From contig JAEPLS010000002.1 in the NCBI GenBank assembly GCA_017644325.1, forward strand, positions 347,336 to 411,335: a stretch of 64,000 nucleotides of DNA. Direction: 5' to 3'. The position numbers were made by a program, and so were the translations under genes. The first letter of the stretch is position 1; each line of letters opens with the position of its first letter. Positions 1 to 10,417 of the stretch are shown piece after piece. Source of the DNA: Prochlorococcus marinus CUG1438. Its GTDB lineage: Bacteria; Cyanobacteriota; Cyanobacteriia; PCC-6307; Cyanobiaceae. Below the pieces are notes generated by a model. That model was not told the DNA's origin, ran no database searches, and saw only the letters and a program-made list of their open reading frames with translations.

Positions 1-919
1 GACTTGGTGTGGCCATACCCCAGTGAAACCCCTTACCTGGAGCATTTGAGGATTTAGCTATAGGTGAGCCAATCATTACAGCATCAGCTCCACACGCTAA
101 ACATTTACAGATATCTCCGCCCGTCACAATTCCTCCATCTCCAATGATGGGGATATAACGACCACTTTCTTTAAAGAAATCGTCTCTTGCTGAACTACAA
201 TCAGCAATTGCGGTTGCTTGAGGAATTCCAATTCCTAGGACCCCTCTTGAGGTACATGCAGCACCAGGGCCGATACCAACCATTAATCCTGAAACTCCAG
301 CTTCCATAAGAAGCTTAGCAACTTCGTAAGTAACACAATTACCAGCCACGACAGGGACTTTCATAGATTTGCATAGATCTTGAATGTTTAAGGTTGCCTT
401 TCCTTCCATACCAATATGCTCAGTTGAAACTACTGTGCCTTGAAGGAAAAATAAATCTAATTTAGAATTATTAAGTGTTTCTTGAAATTTAATAGCCGCT
501 TGAGGAGTTCCACTAAAAGCAGCTATACCCCCTTTTTCTTTGACCTCATTTATTCTCTTTGAAATCAATTCTTTCTTGATAGGTTCACTGTATATCTTCT
601 GCATTAACGGAACAAAATCATTCTTCCCAACTGATGCAATTCTATTTAATATTTCATCAGGATTTTCATATCGTGTTTGAATTCCCTCCATATTAATGAC
701 CCCTAGGGCACCTAATTTTGCAAGTTCTACAGCCGTATCTACGTCAACAACGCTGTCCATTGCACTCGCTACAATAGGAACCTCTCTCTTTAAATCACCT
801 ATTAACCAGGAAGGATCTGTCAAATCATAATCCAGTGTTCTCTTGCCAGGGACTAAAGCTATTTCATCAATTCCATAGGCCCTTTTGACTCTTTTGTTTA
901 AACCAAGTTCAATATTCAC
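1..919 (-). CDS. guaB: GuaB3-type IMP dehydrogenase family protein, 5' part only
   Basis: The reading frame starts at a GTG (917-919) and runs leftwards out of the window, so about 306 codons are present and the 3' end is missing. The translation begins MNIELGLNKRVKRAYG and holds the IMPDH/GMPR barrel signatures: VASAMDSVVDVDTA, VPVVAGNCVT and the substrate loop GIGPGAACTSRGV with the catalytic cysteine. No CBS pair follows the first barrel strands. That is typical of the short, CBS-less GuaB3 family of cyanobacteria and actinobacteria rather than full-length GuaB. Proteins of this class act on IMP/GMP in purine nucleotide metabolism; which direction this one catalyses cannot be told from sequence. 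It is transcribed divergently from gyrA across 179 bp. Confidence 0.88.
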   Translation of the reverse strand, partial: MNIELGLNKRVKRAYGIDEIALVPGKRTLDYDLTDPSWLIGDLKREVPIVASAMDSVVDVDTAVELAKLGALGVINMEGIQTRYENPDEILNRIASVGKNDFVPLMQKIYSEPIKKELISKRINEVKEKGGIAAFSGTPQAAIKFQETLNNSKLDLFFLQGTVVSTEHIGMEGKATLNIQDLCKSMKVPVVAGNCVTYEVAKLLMEAGVSGLMVGIGPGAACTSRGVLGIGIPQATAIADCSSARDDFFKESGRYIPIIGDGGIVTGGDICKCLACGADAVMIGSPIAKSSNAPGKGFHWGMATPS

Positions 920-1098
920 GAAATTTTTCTTTTATTTTGATTAAGTTAACAACTAAAGGGGTAATAAGCCAAGGTTTATTCAAAAACAATAGTTTTTTTT
1001 TTAATTTGTGTGTAAATGTGAGTATTTGGCAATTAAAATTACCTTTTTTTTTATTCATTATGACGATCAGCGATTATTATTAAAAAAAGGATTTTTAT

Positions 1099-3696
1099 AT
1101 GTCTGATATTGTTGATTCAGGAAATTCTGGATTAAGCGAAGATAATGATCGAATTATTCAAACCGACTTAAGAAATGAGATGTCGCGCTCATACCTAGAG
1201 TATGCAATGAGTGTCATAGTTGGGCGCGCCCTCCCAGATGCAAGAGATGGATTAAAGCCGGTACATAGAAGAATACTTTATGCAATGTATGAACTAGGTT
1301 TGACTAGCGGTAGGCCATATAGAAAATGTGCAAGGGTTGTTGGAGAAGTACTTGGTAAATACCACCCCCATGGTGACACTGCTGTCTATGATGCTTTGGT
1401 TCGGATGGCTCAGGATTTTTCTATGAGGATGCCACTTATAGATGGTCATGGAAACTTTGGTTCTGTAGATAACGACCCTCCCGCAGCAATGAGATATACA
1501 GAATCTCGTCTACAGTCTCTTACAGATGAGAGTTTACTAGAAGATATTGAATCTGAAACTGTAGATTTCGCTGATAACTTTGACGGTTCTCAGCAAGAAC
1601 CTACAGTGCTACCTGCGAGAATCCCACAACTACTTTTAAATGGATCATCAGGAATAGCAGTAGGAATGGCGACTAATATTCCTCCTCATAACTTAGGTGA
1701 ATTAATCAATGGTCTAAGATCAATAATTAAAAACCCTTCGCTTGAAGATAGAGAGCTTTTTGAACTAATTAAAGGCCCTGATTTCCCTACTGGTGGACAA
1801 ATCTTAGGAAGAGATGGTGTCAGAGAAACCTTTAAAACAGGAAGAGGTTCTATAACTATGAGAGGTGTAGCAAATATTGAGCAAATTAAATCTACAGGCA
1901 GGGCAGAGAAAGATGCGGTAATAATTACAGAACTACCTTTTCAAACTAATAAAGCGGGCTTGATAGAGAGAATTGCAGACTTGGTTAATGAGAAAAAATT
2001 AGAGGGCATTTCTGATATTAGAGACGAAAGTGATAGGGATGGAATGAGAATTGTTATCGAACTTAAAAGGGATGCCTATCCACAAGTAGTTTTAAATAAT
2101 TTATTTAAGTTAACACCTCTACAAAATAATTTTAGTGCGAATATTCTAGCCTTAGTGAATGGAGAACCTACAACGCTCTCACTTCGAAAAATGTTAGATG
2201 TATTTTTAGATTTTAGAGTAGAAACAATAAGGCGAAGAACTGGTTTTTTATTAAAAAAGGCAGAAGAAAGAGATCACATTGTAAAAGGCCTTTTATTAGC
2301 CTTAAGTGCTATGGATGAAATTATAAATCTAATAAGATCGGCGAAAGATACAATTACAGCTCGAGAAAAATTACAAACTGATCATGAGTTATCTTCGACG
2401 CAAGCAGAAGCAATTTTGCAAATGCAGTTAAGAAGATTAACAGCCCTAGAGGCTGACAAAATAAGAGGGGAACATGATGAATTAACCCAGAAAATCAACC
2501 AATATCAACAGATATTGAATAGTAAAGAAAGAATTCTTGAAATTATTCTTGAAGAGCTTAATAAAATAGATGAAAGATTCTCTTCTCCAAGAAAAACAGA
2601 AATCCTAGATTTAGGTGGTGGTCTAGACGATATTGATCTTATAGCCAATGATAGATCAGTAGTTTTATTAACTGAAGCAGGTTATTTAAAAAGAATGCCT
2701 GTAAATGAATTTGAATCTACTAGTCGCGGATCAAGAGGTAAAGCTGGCACAAAGACCCAGGAGAATGATGATGTAAAATTATTTATAAGCTGTAATGATC
2801 ACGATACTCTTTTACTTTTCAGCGATAGAGGTGTAGCTTATGCCCTCCCAGCATATAGAGTTCCTATGAGTAGCAGAACAGCGAAAGGTACTCCATCAGT
2901 TCAACTTCTCCCAATCCCAAGAGAAGAAAAAATAACTTCACTAGTTGCTGTTGATTCTTTTGTTGATGATCGTTACTTACTAATGCTAACTAAAGCTGGC
3001 TATATAAAAAGGACGGCACTTTCTGCTTTTTCGAAGATCCGTTCAAATGGTTTAATTGCAATTAATCTTGAGGATGGAGATGCCCTAACTTGGGTAAGGT
3101 TATCAAAAGAGGGTGATAGTGTTTTAATTGGATCAAAAACAGGAATGGCGATTCATTTCAGACTAGATATTAATGAATTAAGGCCTTTAGGCAGGACCGC
3201 AAGAGGTGTTAAATCAATGAACTTGAGAGAAGGAGACAGCCTAGTTTCCATGGATGTTTTACCATCTAATTTAGTTGATAAATTGGCTAAAATTGAAAAC
3301 CTCACTGAAGAAATTGATGACAATGTTGAGGAGAACTCATCAGACGGTCCTTGGGTATTAATAGCAAGTGCATTTGGATTAGGTAAGAGAGTACCTGTAA
3401 CTCAGTTTAGATTACAAAAAAGAGCAGGAATGGGTTTGAGAGCAATAAAGTTCAGAATTAAAGATGATGTACTGGTTTGTTTAAAGGTTTTTGGCGAGGG
3501 CGAAGAATTACTTCTTGTGACCGAAAAAGGTGTGATAGTAAGAACAAATGCAGATAAAATCTCTCAGCAATCCAGAGCGGCTACTGGAGTGAAATTACAG
3601 AGATTAGACGAAGGTGATCATTTATCGGAAGTGGTATTAGTTCCTCGTGAACAAATAGAGGAAACAGACCAACTTAACCCAGCCGAAGAGAATTGA
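1099..3696 (+). CDS. gyrA: DNA gyrase subunit A
   Basis: This is the breakage-reunion subunit of the type II topoisomerase that introduces negative supercoils. The N-terminal domain contains [17 protein letters not shown], the quinolone-resistance region, with Thr94 at the position of E. coli Ser83 and Asp98 at Asp87. The catalytic tyrosine is Tyr133 in AAMRYTESR. The C-terminal half carries the beta-pinwheel repeats. The GyrA box is degenerate here (SRGSRGKAG instead of QRRGGKG), which makes GyrA and ParC hard to tell apart, but a full-length 865-residue protein in a cyanobacterium is most likely GyrA. A clear Shine-Dalgarno (AAAAAAAGG, 1082-1090) lies 8 nt before the ATG. The lycopene cyclase gene follows after 24 bp and may be cotranscribed. 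Confidence 0.96.
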   Translation: MSDIVDSGNSGLSEDNDRIIQTDLRNEMSRSYLEYAMSVIVGRALPDARDGLKPVHRRILYAMYELGLTSGRPYRKCARVVGEVLGKYHPHGDTAVYDALVRMAQDFSMRMPLIDGHGNFGSVDNDPPAAMRYTESRLQSLTDESLLEDIESETVDFADNFDGSQQEPTVLPARIPQLLLNGSSGIAVGMATNIPPHNLGELINGLRSIIKNPSLEDRELFELIKGPDFPTGGQILGRDGVRETFKTGRGSITMRGVANIEQIKSTGRAEKDAVIITELPFQTNKAGLIERIADLVNEKKLEGISDIRDESDRDGMRIVIELKRDAYPQVVLNNLFKLTPLQNNFSANILALVNGEPTTLSLRKMLDVFLDFRVETIRRRTGFLLKKAEERDHIVKGLLLALSAMDEIINLIRSAKDTITAREKLQTDHELSSTQAEAILQMQLRRLTALEADKIRGEHDELTQKINQYQQILNSKERILEIILEELNKIDERFSSPRKTEILDLGGGLDDIDLIANDRSVVLLTEAGYLKRMPVNEFESTSRGSRGKAGTKTQENDDVKLFISCNDHDTLLLFSDRGVAYALPAYRVPMSSRTAKGTPSVQLLPIPREEKITSLVAVDSFVDDRYLLMLTKAGYIKRTALSAFSKIRSNGLIAINLEDGDALTWVRLSKEGDSVLIGSKTGMAIHFRLDINELRPLGRTARGVKSMNLREGDSLVSMDVLPSNLVDKLAKIENLTEEIDDNVEENSSDGPWVLIASAFGLGKRVPVTQFRLQKRAGMGLRAIKFRIKDDVLVCLKVFGEGEELLLVTEKGVIVRTNADKISQQSRAATGVKLQRLDEGDHLSEVVLVPREQIEETDQLNPAEEN

Positions 3697-3720
3697 AAGA
3701 TAAACGGTTAATTAAATAAT

Positions 3721-4932
3721 ATGGAAATACTTGATATTTTAATTTTAGGCTCCGGTCCTGCAGCATTATGTTTAGCTTCAGAATTAGCCAAGCAGAATTT
3801 GAATATAAAGGGAATATCTACTAAATCTCCAAATGAAAAATGGGAGAATACATATGGCATATGGGCATCTGAACTAGAGGAGCTAGGATTAGAGTCTTTA
3901 TTATCTCATCGCTGGTGTAAAACTGTTAGTTTTTTTGGGGATGGCGAAAACCAAGAGGGAGATAATCCAACAAAACATAATTATGATTATGGTTTAATAA
4001 ATCAAGAAGCCTTTCAAAATGAACTTTTAAAAAACTGTAAAGGTATTGAATGGTTGAATGAAACAGCAAAAGACATTAAAGAAAAAAACAAACTATCTGA
4101 GGTAATCTGTTTTTCAGGTCTTAGAATAAAGGCAAGATTAGTTATCGACGCAAGTGGTCATAAAAGCAATTTTATAAAAAGACCATTTCAAAATGAAATC
4201 GCTCAACAAGCTGCTTATGGAATTGTTGGTAAATTTTCGTCGCCACCTGTTAATAAGGAAGAATTTGTTTTAATGGATTTTCGTCCCAATCATTTAAACG
4301 ATGAAGAAAAGTTATCCTCCCCTTCCTTTCTTTATGCAATGGATTTAGGAAATGAAACTTTTTTTGTTGAAGAAACCTCATTAGCAAGTTATCCTGCATT
4401 ATCTCAAGAAAATCTAAAAAAAAGACTTTTTAAAAGACTAAATAGTAAGGGTATTAAGGTAAGTGAAATTTTTCATGAAGAGAATTGCCTTTTCCCAATG
4501 AATTTACCCCTCCCATTTAAAAAACAATTTGTACTTGGTTTCGGAGGGGCTGCAAGTATGGTTCATCCTGCATCAGGATATATGATCGGATCTTTATTAA
4601 GAAGGGCTCCACTCCTCGCAGAAAAATTAGCAATCTTTTTAAAAGAACCTCATCTAACTTCTCTAGAACTAGCTACAAAAGGCTGGGATATCCTATGGCC
4701 TTACGAGTTAACACAAAGACATAAACTTTACCAATATGGTCTTAGAAGATTAATGAGTTTTGACGAAAGTAGATTAAGAAGCTTTTTTTCAAATTTCTTT
4801 AGATTATCGACCAATGAATGGGTGGGTTTTCTTACTAATACACTTCCACTTCCAAAACTAATTTATGTGATGAGTAAGATGTTTATAAATTCACCTCTAA
4901 AAGTAAAACTAGGAATGCTTAAATTAAATTAG
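3721..4932 (+). CDS. crtL: CrtL-type lycopene cyclase (probably beta)
   Basis: The protein cyclises the linear ends of lycopene during carotenoid synthesis. An N-terminal dinucleotide-binding motif (LILGSGPAALCLASELA, residues 7-23) is followed by the cyclase hallmark NTYGIWASELEELGLE, by FLYAMDLGNETFFVEETSL and by FGGAASMVHPASGYMIG. The last block resembles cyanobacterial CrtL-b more than plant epsilon cyclases, while the FFVEETSLAS segment has some epsilon flavour. Prochlorococcus is known to carry both a beta cyclase and a bifunctional CrtL-e, so beta versus epsilon cannot be settled by eye. Length (403 aa) is normal. It lies 24 bp after gyrA on the same strand and converges on the GH57 gene with a 5-bp gap. 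Confidence 0.88.
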   Translation: MEILDILILGSGPAALCLASELAKQNLNIKGISTKSPNEKWENTYGIWASELEELGLESLLSHRWCKTVSFFGDGENQEGDNPTKHNYDYGLINQEAFQNELLKNCKGIEWLNETAKDIKEKNKLSEVICFSGLRIKARLVIDASGHKSNFIKRPFQNEIAQQAAYGIVGKFSSPPVNKEEFVLMDFRPNHLNDEEKLSSPSFLYAMDLGNETFFVEETSLASYPALSQENLKKRLFKRLNSKGIKVSEIFHEENCLFPMNLPLPFKKQFVLGFGGAASMVHPASGYMIGSLLRRAPLLAEKLAIFLKEPHLTSLELATKGWDILWPYELTQRHKLYQYGLRRLMSFDESRLRSFFSNFFRLSTNEWVGFLTNTLPLPKLIYVMSKMFINSPLKVKLGMLKLN

Positions 4933-4937
4933 TATTT

Positions 4938-6521
4938 TTATTCTGTCCAATCATCAATATTAATTTCGGGAAAAACTTTATCTTCTTCCTCAATATCTTC
5001 AAGTAGTTTTAAATTAATAATGGAATGATTTTTAATCATTTCAACCAATTGCCAGAACCTGAATAAGTGTTTTTCTATCCTCTCTTTTGCAAGCTCAGTT
5101 GTCGTTCCTGCTCTTAGAATAAAACTCCAATCAGAGGATTCAGAGAGAAGTAGTTCTCTTGCTGCTTGCTTTAGGAGTCTTAAAGATAAATCATTATTAG
5201 ATTTTTTTAAGGATAAATCAACGAAAGTTGAGCCTGCTTTTGTAATTTCTGGAACGACCCATGCGTTTGCATCATTAATCCAATAATTGTGGTATCCACC
5301 TTGTCCCCAACTTGATGGAGATGGATCACAAATCTGAAGATTTGGCTTTTGCATTAAGAATTCTTTTAAATTTGTAAGCTTAATTGAATATTTACTAGAT
5401 TTCTTTAAAATATTTTCTATAAAAACAGGTCCCTCATACCACCAATGACCAAATAACTCTGCATCAAATGGAGCTACCAATAAAGGATTAAAGGAAGAGG
5501 ATAAGGTTAATTTTTCAAATTGTTTGGATCTCGCCAGAAGATAAGCATCAGCATCCTTTCCAGCTTTCATTTTGGCCTCATTTTCTAAGTAAAACTTCTT
5601 TTCCCCTAACGGTACGTTTTCATCTGTAATCTTATGAAACTTTAACCCTAAAGGTCTTTTTGTTAAGATGCCTCTCTTTTGGAGCTTAAAGATAGGCAAT
5701 TCCCAACCCAAATCTTTATGAAATTCCCGATAAGCTTTGTCGCCAGGGAATCCATCCTTGGCAGACCAGACGGGCAAGGTTGCCTCACTATCTCTCCCAA
5801 AGAATGCAACTCCTTTTTTCGAGCATATTGGAGCATATACACCATATCTTGGCCTTGGTGTGGAATTTAGAATCCCATGACCGTCTAATATTGTATATCT
5901 AATTCCGGAATTAAATAGTATCTCATCTAAATTTTCATAATATGCACATTCAGGTAACCAAATACCTAAAGGCTTTGTTCCAAAAATATTTTCATGACTC
6001 CTAATTGCTGTATTAATTTGTCCTTTAACAGTTTCAGGATTCTCCCTTAGAATTGGCAAATATCCGTGAGTAGCTGCACAAGTAAGAATATCCAAATTTC
6101 CAGAGTTATTTAAAACCTTAAACTTATCAATTAAATTTCCAGAACAATTTTGCCAATATAAGTATTTATCATTCAGATTTTTCATTAAAAATGCAGAGGC
6201 ATTTTTTTCTTCTAATGGCAGTTCCTTTAAAAAATCTTTCCTTGTTTCAATCCAGCTTGGGAAAGTATCTTTAATTTGTTTATTATTTAGAAGCGATAAT
6301 AATGTTGGAGACAAACTAATAGTAAGTTTTGTATTTTCAGGATCTTCTTTTTTGGAAGATTCTATTGATTGAAGTAGTGGTATGTAACATTCCAAAATCG
6401 CCTGAAATAACCAATCCTCTTCTAAAGAGTTTTTTTCATTTTTTTTTACATAAGGAAGATGAGCATGTAAAACTATCGCTAACTGACCTAAAACATTTTT
6501 TTTGTGGTATTGCCCATTCAT
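4938..6521 (-). CDS. GH57 glycoside hydrolase, probable 1,4-alpha-glucan branching enzyme
   Basis: A member of glycoside hydrolase family 57 with a DUF1957-type C-terminus. Motif 1 is LHAHLPYV (residues 18-25). Motif 3 is GIWLPECAYYENLDEI with the presumed nucleophile Glu191, and motif 4 is PFDAELFGHWWYEGP with the presumed acid/base Asp353. Size (527 aa) and motifs fit the Thermus/Thermococcus type of GH57 branching enzyme, which makes alpha-1,6 links in glycogen. An amylase-type activity is possible, since GH57 specificities share these motifs. It stands alone between crtL (convergent) and leuA (divergent, 225 bp). malQ, about 16 kb away, would act on the same polymer. Confidence 0.82.
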   Translation of the reverse strand: MNGQYHKKNVLGQLAIVLHAHLPYVKKNEKNSLEEDWLFQAILECYIPLLQSIESSKKEDPENTKLTISLSPTLLSLLNNKQIKDTFPSWIETRKDFLKELPLEEKNASAFLMKNLNDKYLYWQNCSGNLIDKFKVLNNSGNLDILTCAATHGYLPILRENPETVKGQINTAIRSHENIFGTKPLGIWLPECAYYENLDEILFNSGIRYTILDGHGILNSTPRPRYGVYAPICSKKGVAFFGRDSEATLPVWSAKDGFPGDKAYREFHKDLGWELPIFKLQKRGILTKRPLGLKFHKITDENVPLGEKKFYLENEAKMKAGKDADAYLLARSKQFEKLTLSSSFNPLLVAPFDAELFGHWWYEGPVFIENILKKSSKYSIKLTNLKEFLMQKPNLQICDPSPSSWGQGGYHNYWINDANAWVVPEITKAGSTFVDLSLKKSNNDLSLRLLKQAARELLLSESSDWSFILRAGTTTELAKERIEKHLFRFWQLVEMIKNHSIINLKLLEDIEEEDKVFPEINIDDWTE

Positions 6522-6746
6522 ACTTTTTATAATTTATGCCTGTAATACTATAAAAAATCAAAATTAACCTTTTTAAAAAGGAAGCTTTAATCCTAAAAGA
6601 ATACTTTAATAATTTAAGTATTTCATTTTTTTTTTCAGAATTTTAACCAATATTGTTAAGTTATAAATTTATAGCAAATTTTAATTAAACAAAATCTAGT
6701 CAAATTTTTTTAATTAGCTTAATATAAGTTTAAGTTATTCCTTCTA

Positions 6747-8387
6747 ATGTCAAAAGATCCTGGAAGAATTTTGATCTTTGATACAACTCTTCGAGATGGA
6801 GAGCAATCTCCAGGTGCCAGTTTAAATCTTGAAGAAAAACTTGCTATCGCCCATCAACTAGCAAGATTAGGAGTTGATGTTATTGAAGCTGGATTCCCTT
6901 TCGCAAGTCAGGGTGATTTTAAAGCTGTTAACAAAATTGCCAATGCCGTAGGGAAAGAAAATGGTCCTACAATATGCGGCTTATCTAGAGCATCTAAAGG
7001 AGATATAAAAGCATGTTATGAAGCAATAAGTCCAGCGCCCAAGAAAAGAATACATACTTTTATTGCTACAAGTGATATTCATCTAAAACATAAACTTAAA
7101 AAATCTAGAAAAGATGTTCTTCAAATAGTTCCAGATATGGTTAATTATGCAAAATCATTCGTAGATGATATTGAGTTCTCTTGTGAAGATGCCTCCAGGA
7201 GTGAACCTGATTTTTTATACGAAGTGATTCAACTAGCAATCTCTGCAGGAGCGACAACAATAAATATTCCTGATACTGTTGGATTTACAACTCCTAGTGA
7301 ATTTGGCAAATTAATTGCCGATATAAATAAAAATGTTCCAAATATTGATGAAGCAGTAATCTCGGTTCATGGTCACAATGATTTAGGTTTAGCAGTAGCC
7401 AATTTTCTAGAGGCAGTAAAGAACGGAGCAAGACAACTAGAATGTACTATAAATGGAATTGGGGAAAGAGCCGGGAATGCTTCGCTAGAAGAATTAGTAA
7501 TGGCACTCCATGTTAGGAAAAGTTTTTTTAATAATTTTTTCAAAAGAAATCCTGACTCGCCAACTCCTCTTACGGCGATAAGAACAGAAGAAATAACAAA
7601 AACCTCAAGACTTGTTTCAAACCTAACCGGAATGACGGTACAACCTAATAAAGCAATTGTGGGGGCTAATGCTTTTGCACATGAGTCAGGCATTCATCAA
7701 GATGGGGTTTTAAAAAATAGACTAACTTACGAAATTATTGATGCAAAAACTGTTGGTTTGATTGACAACAAAATATCTTTAGGAAAACTTAGTGGAAGAA
7801 GTGCAGTAAGAGCAAGATTAGAAGAGATGGGATATGACTTGAGCCGAGAAGATTTAAATGATGCATTTACTCGTTTTAAGGATTTAGCTGACAGGAAAAG
7901 GGAAATTACTGATAGAGACTTAGAAGCAATTGTTAGTGAACAAGTACAGCTCCCAGAAGCTAAATTTCAATTAAGTCTTGTACAAGTAAGTTGCGGTAAT
8001 GCATCTAAACCTACTGCAACCATTTCACTCCTAAACACGGAAGATAATACTGAAGATACTGCTGTATCAATAGGAACTGGACCCGTTGATGCTGTATGCG
8101 AGGCTTTAAATAAATTAGCTAAAGTTCCTAATGAATTAATTGAATTTTCTGTTAAGTCGGTAACAGAAGGAATTGATGCCTTGGGCGAAGTGACAATAAG
8201 AATTAGGAGGGATAATAAAATATATTCTGGTCATTCTGCTGATACTGATGTTGTAGTTGCTGCTGCGAATGCTTACGTTAATGCTTTAAATAGGCTTGTC
8301 TTTTCTGAGAAAAAAAATTCAATTCACCCACAATTTGATAATTTAGAAAATTCTAATAAAGCATTTCTATCTAATCATGCAAATTAA
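6747..8387 (+). CDS. leuA: 2-isopropylmalate synthase
   Basis: It catalyses the first committed step of leucine synthesis, acetyl-CoA + 2-oxoisovalerate to 2-isopropylmalate. The catalytic domain starts with the metal-binding [12 protein letters not shown] (residues 12-23) and carries [12 protein letters not shown] with the two histidine metal ligands, then [13 protein letters not shown]. The C-terminal part (from about residue 395) is the LeuA dimer regulatory domain that normally gives leucine feedback inhibition, and it ends in a stretch with [19 protein letters not shown]. Length (546 aa) is typical of the long bacterial form. The 225-bp AT-rich gap before it must hold its promoter. Confidence 0.96.
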   Translation: MSKDPGRILIFDTTLRDGEQSPGASLNLEEKLAIAHQLARLGVDVIEAGFPFASQGDFKAVNKIANAVGKENGPTICGLSRASKGDIKACYEAISPAPKKRIHTFIATSDIHLKHKLKKSRKDVLQIVPDMVNYAKSFVDDIEFSCEDASRSEPDFLYEVIQLAISAGATTINIPDTVGFTTPSEFGKLIADINKNVPNIDEAVISVHGHNDLGLAVANFLEAVKNGARQLECTINGIGERAGNASLEELVMALHVRKSFFNNFFKRNPDSPTPLTAIRTEEITKTSRLVSNLTGMTVQPNKAIVGANAFAHESGIHQDGVLKNRLTYEIIDAKTVGLIDNKISLGKLSGRSAVRARLEEMGYDLSREDLNDAFTRFKDLADRKREITDRDLEAIVSEQVQLPEAKFQLSLVQVSCGNASKPTATISLLNTEDNTEDTAVSIGTGPVDAVCEALNKLAKVPNELIEFSVKSVTEGIDALGEVTIRIRRDNKIYSGHSADTDVVVAAANAYVNALNRLVFSEKKNSIHPQFDNLENSNKAFLSNHAN

Positions 8388-8468
8388 ATTATTTCTTGAG
8401 AATATTAAGTATCATTTAAAATAACCTCTTAATACTGTAGATTAATTGAATAGTTAAAGCTGTAAATA

Positions 8469-8861
8469 ATGAGAGAAAGATTACTAGGATATTGGGCACT
8501 TTCATGGCTTGGTTTAATCAGCAATATATCTGCACTTCCAATAATTGCACTAATAATAAGTTATGGGCCACCACTAAAAGTTGCAAATATAACTCTTGCC
8601 ATAAGTCTTGGTTGGCCTGCTGCAATCGTAGGAATAGTTTCTTCAGCGGCTCTTTTGGCAGAGAGAAAATGGGGAGTAACTTTAACTCTAGTATCACTAT
8701 CAATGGTGATTGCTGGGACGGGTCCTTATTCAGTGTTAAGACTCATAACTCTTAAAGACGTTTTTGGAATTGGCGGGTTTACCCTCTTAACAACATTATT
8801 AAGTACGTTAGCTCTTCTATATTGGTGTAATCCAAAACATAGAAGAAGTATTAGATTATAA
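8469..8861 (+). CDS. conserved hypothetical membrane protein
   Basis: I cannot assign a function. The 130-residue protein is almost entirely hydrophobic, with about four predicted membrane segments: near residues 10-32, 38-63, 69-88 and 98-117. It ends in a short basic tail (KHRRSIRL), which suggests a cytoplasmic C-terminus. There is no enzymatic motif. It lies 81 bp downstream of leuA on the same strand and converges on the HD-domain gene with 9 bp between them. Two other frames through it are also open, but only this frame gives a coherent membrane protein. Confidence 0.7.
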   Translation: MRERLLGYWALSWLGLISNISALPIIALIISYGPPLKVANITLAISLGWPAAIVGIVSSAALLAERKWGVTLTLVSLSMVIAGTGPYSVLRLITLKDVFGIGGFTLLTTLLSTLALLYWCNPKHRRSIRL

Positions 8862-8870
8862 AATTGAAAA

Positions 8871-10343
8871 TCAAGAAAAAGTATTATTCTTACTAGTTGG
8901 ATACTGAATTCTTCTATGTCTAATTCTTTTCCACACATTCAAGAATGCCCTTTTTACGAGAAAAATTTCTCCTTTCGATAAATTACTATTATCTAATTGC
9001 CCATCTTTTTCACGTGAGTAAATAATATTAGATATTGTTTCCAAAGCTTCTTTGTCAGATGCATTAATATTCATAGCTCTTAGGGCGGCTTCACATCCAT
9101 CTGCAAGCATTAAGATGGCTGTTTCTTTTGACTGAGGAATAGGACCTTTGTATCTAAAATAATTTTCATTAATGTTAAGATTCTTTTCTTTAGCCTTTTG
9201 GAAAAAATATCCCATTTTTAAGGTGCCTTGATGTTCAGGGATAAAATTGGCTATTAGTTTAGGTAGTCTATTTTTCCTTGCAAATTTCAATCCTTCATCA
9301 ACATGAGCCTGCAATACTTCTGCACTTTTAATAGGATCATCCAACTCGTCATGTGGATTTTTTGAACCATCCTGATTTTCGATAAACCAGTTTGGTGCAT
9401 GTAATTTACCAACATCATGATATAAAGCTCCAGTTTTAATTAAATCAATATCACCACCAATCATTCTTGTTGCTTCCTCTGCTAAACCACATATAAGTAA
9501 GGTATGTTCAAAAGTACCAGGAGCTTCAAGTGACAATCTTCTAATTAGAGGTTTCTCCTTATCAGCTAACTCTAGTAACCTTGCTTTAGTTAATAATCCA
9601 AATACCGATTCAAAAATAGGAATAAATAAAATAGTAAAAAGCATTACTATTGCCAAGAGCAATGAATCTGAAAATATATTACCGTTAGCCAAAATATAAT
9701 CTTGCTTGTTAATAATAAACATTTTATCTTTACTTATCAATATCCATTGACTCAGAAACGATCCTAATGGGACAAAAATTGATAGTTGAAGTAACTGAGC
9801 TCTACTTCTTATTCTTCCTCCAAGTAAAGATACTACAGAAGCGCAAACTAATAAAATAAAAATCAAATTATTATTTATAGCAACTGCTGGGTCTGGCCAA
9901 CTAAGGCTTGCTATTGATACCCAAGCCAAAGCAGTTATACTTCCCATTCCCTGAGATATTATTAACGCCGGTGGAATTATCATAGATAATGGACTTATTG
10001 TTGAAGCAAAGGCTAATTTCGTCGCTTGTACTGCTAAAAGAAGAGTAATGATCAAGATAATCTGTCTTGAAGAAATTGTGGGGTTCTCTTTTTTTGAAAC
10101 TAATATCAAAATTCCAGAACTAATAAATATTTCGGTAAAGGTCAAAAGCCAAGAAAAAATATCTTTGATATCTAAAGGCGAGATTAGAAGCAATTTATAG
10201 GAAGAAATTATTGAAATTAAAATACATATTAAAAAAATTATGAGATTATCTATTCTTGAAATTTTAATGGGTTGTTTTACTGGAACTTGACTTCTACTCC
10301 ACAGATAAAACAATTTTTTTAGGGTAGTTGTGATGTTTTGCAC
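8871..10343 (-). CDS. membrane HD-domain phosphohydrolase, shortened PgpH-like
   Basis: A polytopic membrane protein with about eight hydrophobic segments between residues 31 and 247 and a C-terminal cytoplasmic HD domain. The HD domain shows LLELADKEKPLIRRLSLEAP, then EAPGTFEHTLL with His280, the HD pair His309-Asp310 in LYHDVGKLHAP, and further metal-ligand candidates His347, His371 and Asp415. These blocks are those of the PgpH (7TM-HD) family, whose characterised members hydrolyse c-di-AMP. Full-length PgpH proteins have a large extracytoplasmic 7TMR-HDED domain after the first membrane helix. Here only about ten residues separate the first two helices, so that sensor domain is missing and the protein is 490 aa. 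Divergent from folD (74 bp). Confidence 0.82.
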   Translation of the reverse strand: MQNITTTLKKLFYLWSRSQVPVKQPIKISRIDNLIIFLICILISIISSYKLLLISPLDIKDIFSWLLTFTEIFISSGILILVSKKENPTISSRQIILIITLLLAVQATKLAFASTISPLSMIIPPALIISQGMGSITALAWVSIASLSWPDPAVAINNNLIFILLVCASVVSLLGGRIRSRAQLLQLSIFVPLGSFLSQWILISKDKMFIINKQDYILANGNIFSDSLLLAIVMLFTILFIPIFESVFGLLTKARLLELADKEKPLIRRLSLEAPGTFEHTLLICGLAEEATRMIGGDIDLIKTGALYHDVGKLHAPNWFIENQDGSKNPHDELDDPIKSAEVLQAHVDEGLKFARKNRLPKLIANFIPEHQGTLKMGYFFQKAKEKNLNINENYFRYKGPIPQSKETAILMLADGCEAALRAMNINASDKEALETISNIIYSREKDGQLDNSNLSKGEIFLVKRAFLNVWKRIRHRRIQYPTSKNNTFS

Positions 10344-10417
10344 AGAATATAAATAAATCTATTTGAATAATTTAAAATTATAGGCATGCTAGGTGTAAAA
10401 AGGAGATGTTTTTCTAA

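Noticed and set aside
6568..6581. Perfect palindrome CCTTTTTAAAAAGG upstream of leuA
   Set aside because: It is made almost entirely of A/T runs, has no loop for a hairpin and is likely by chance in this DNA.
7373..7693. Minus-strand open frame of 106 codons inside leuA
   Set aside because: It is opposite the conserved HGHND and following region of leuA; the translation has no recognisable features.
8492..8755. Alternative plus-strand frame of 87 codons inside the small membrane protein gene
   Set aside because: The translation is Asn/Ser/Cys-rich with no coherent structure, whereas the other frame gives a clean membrane protein.
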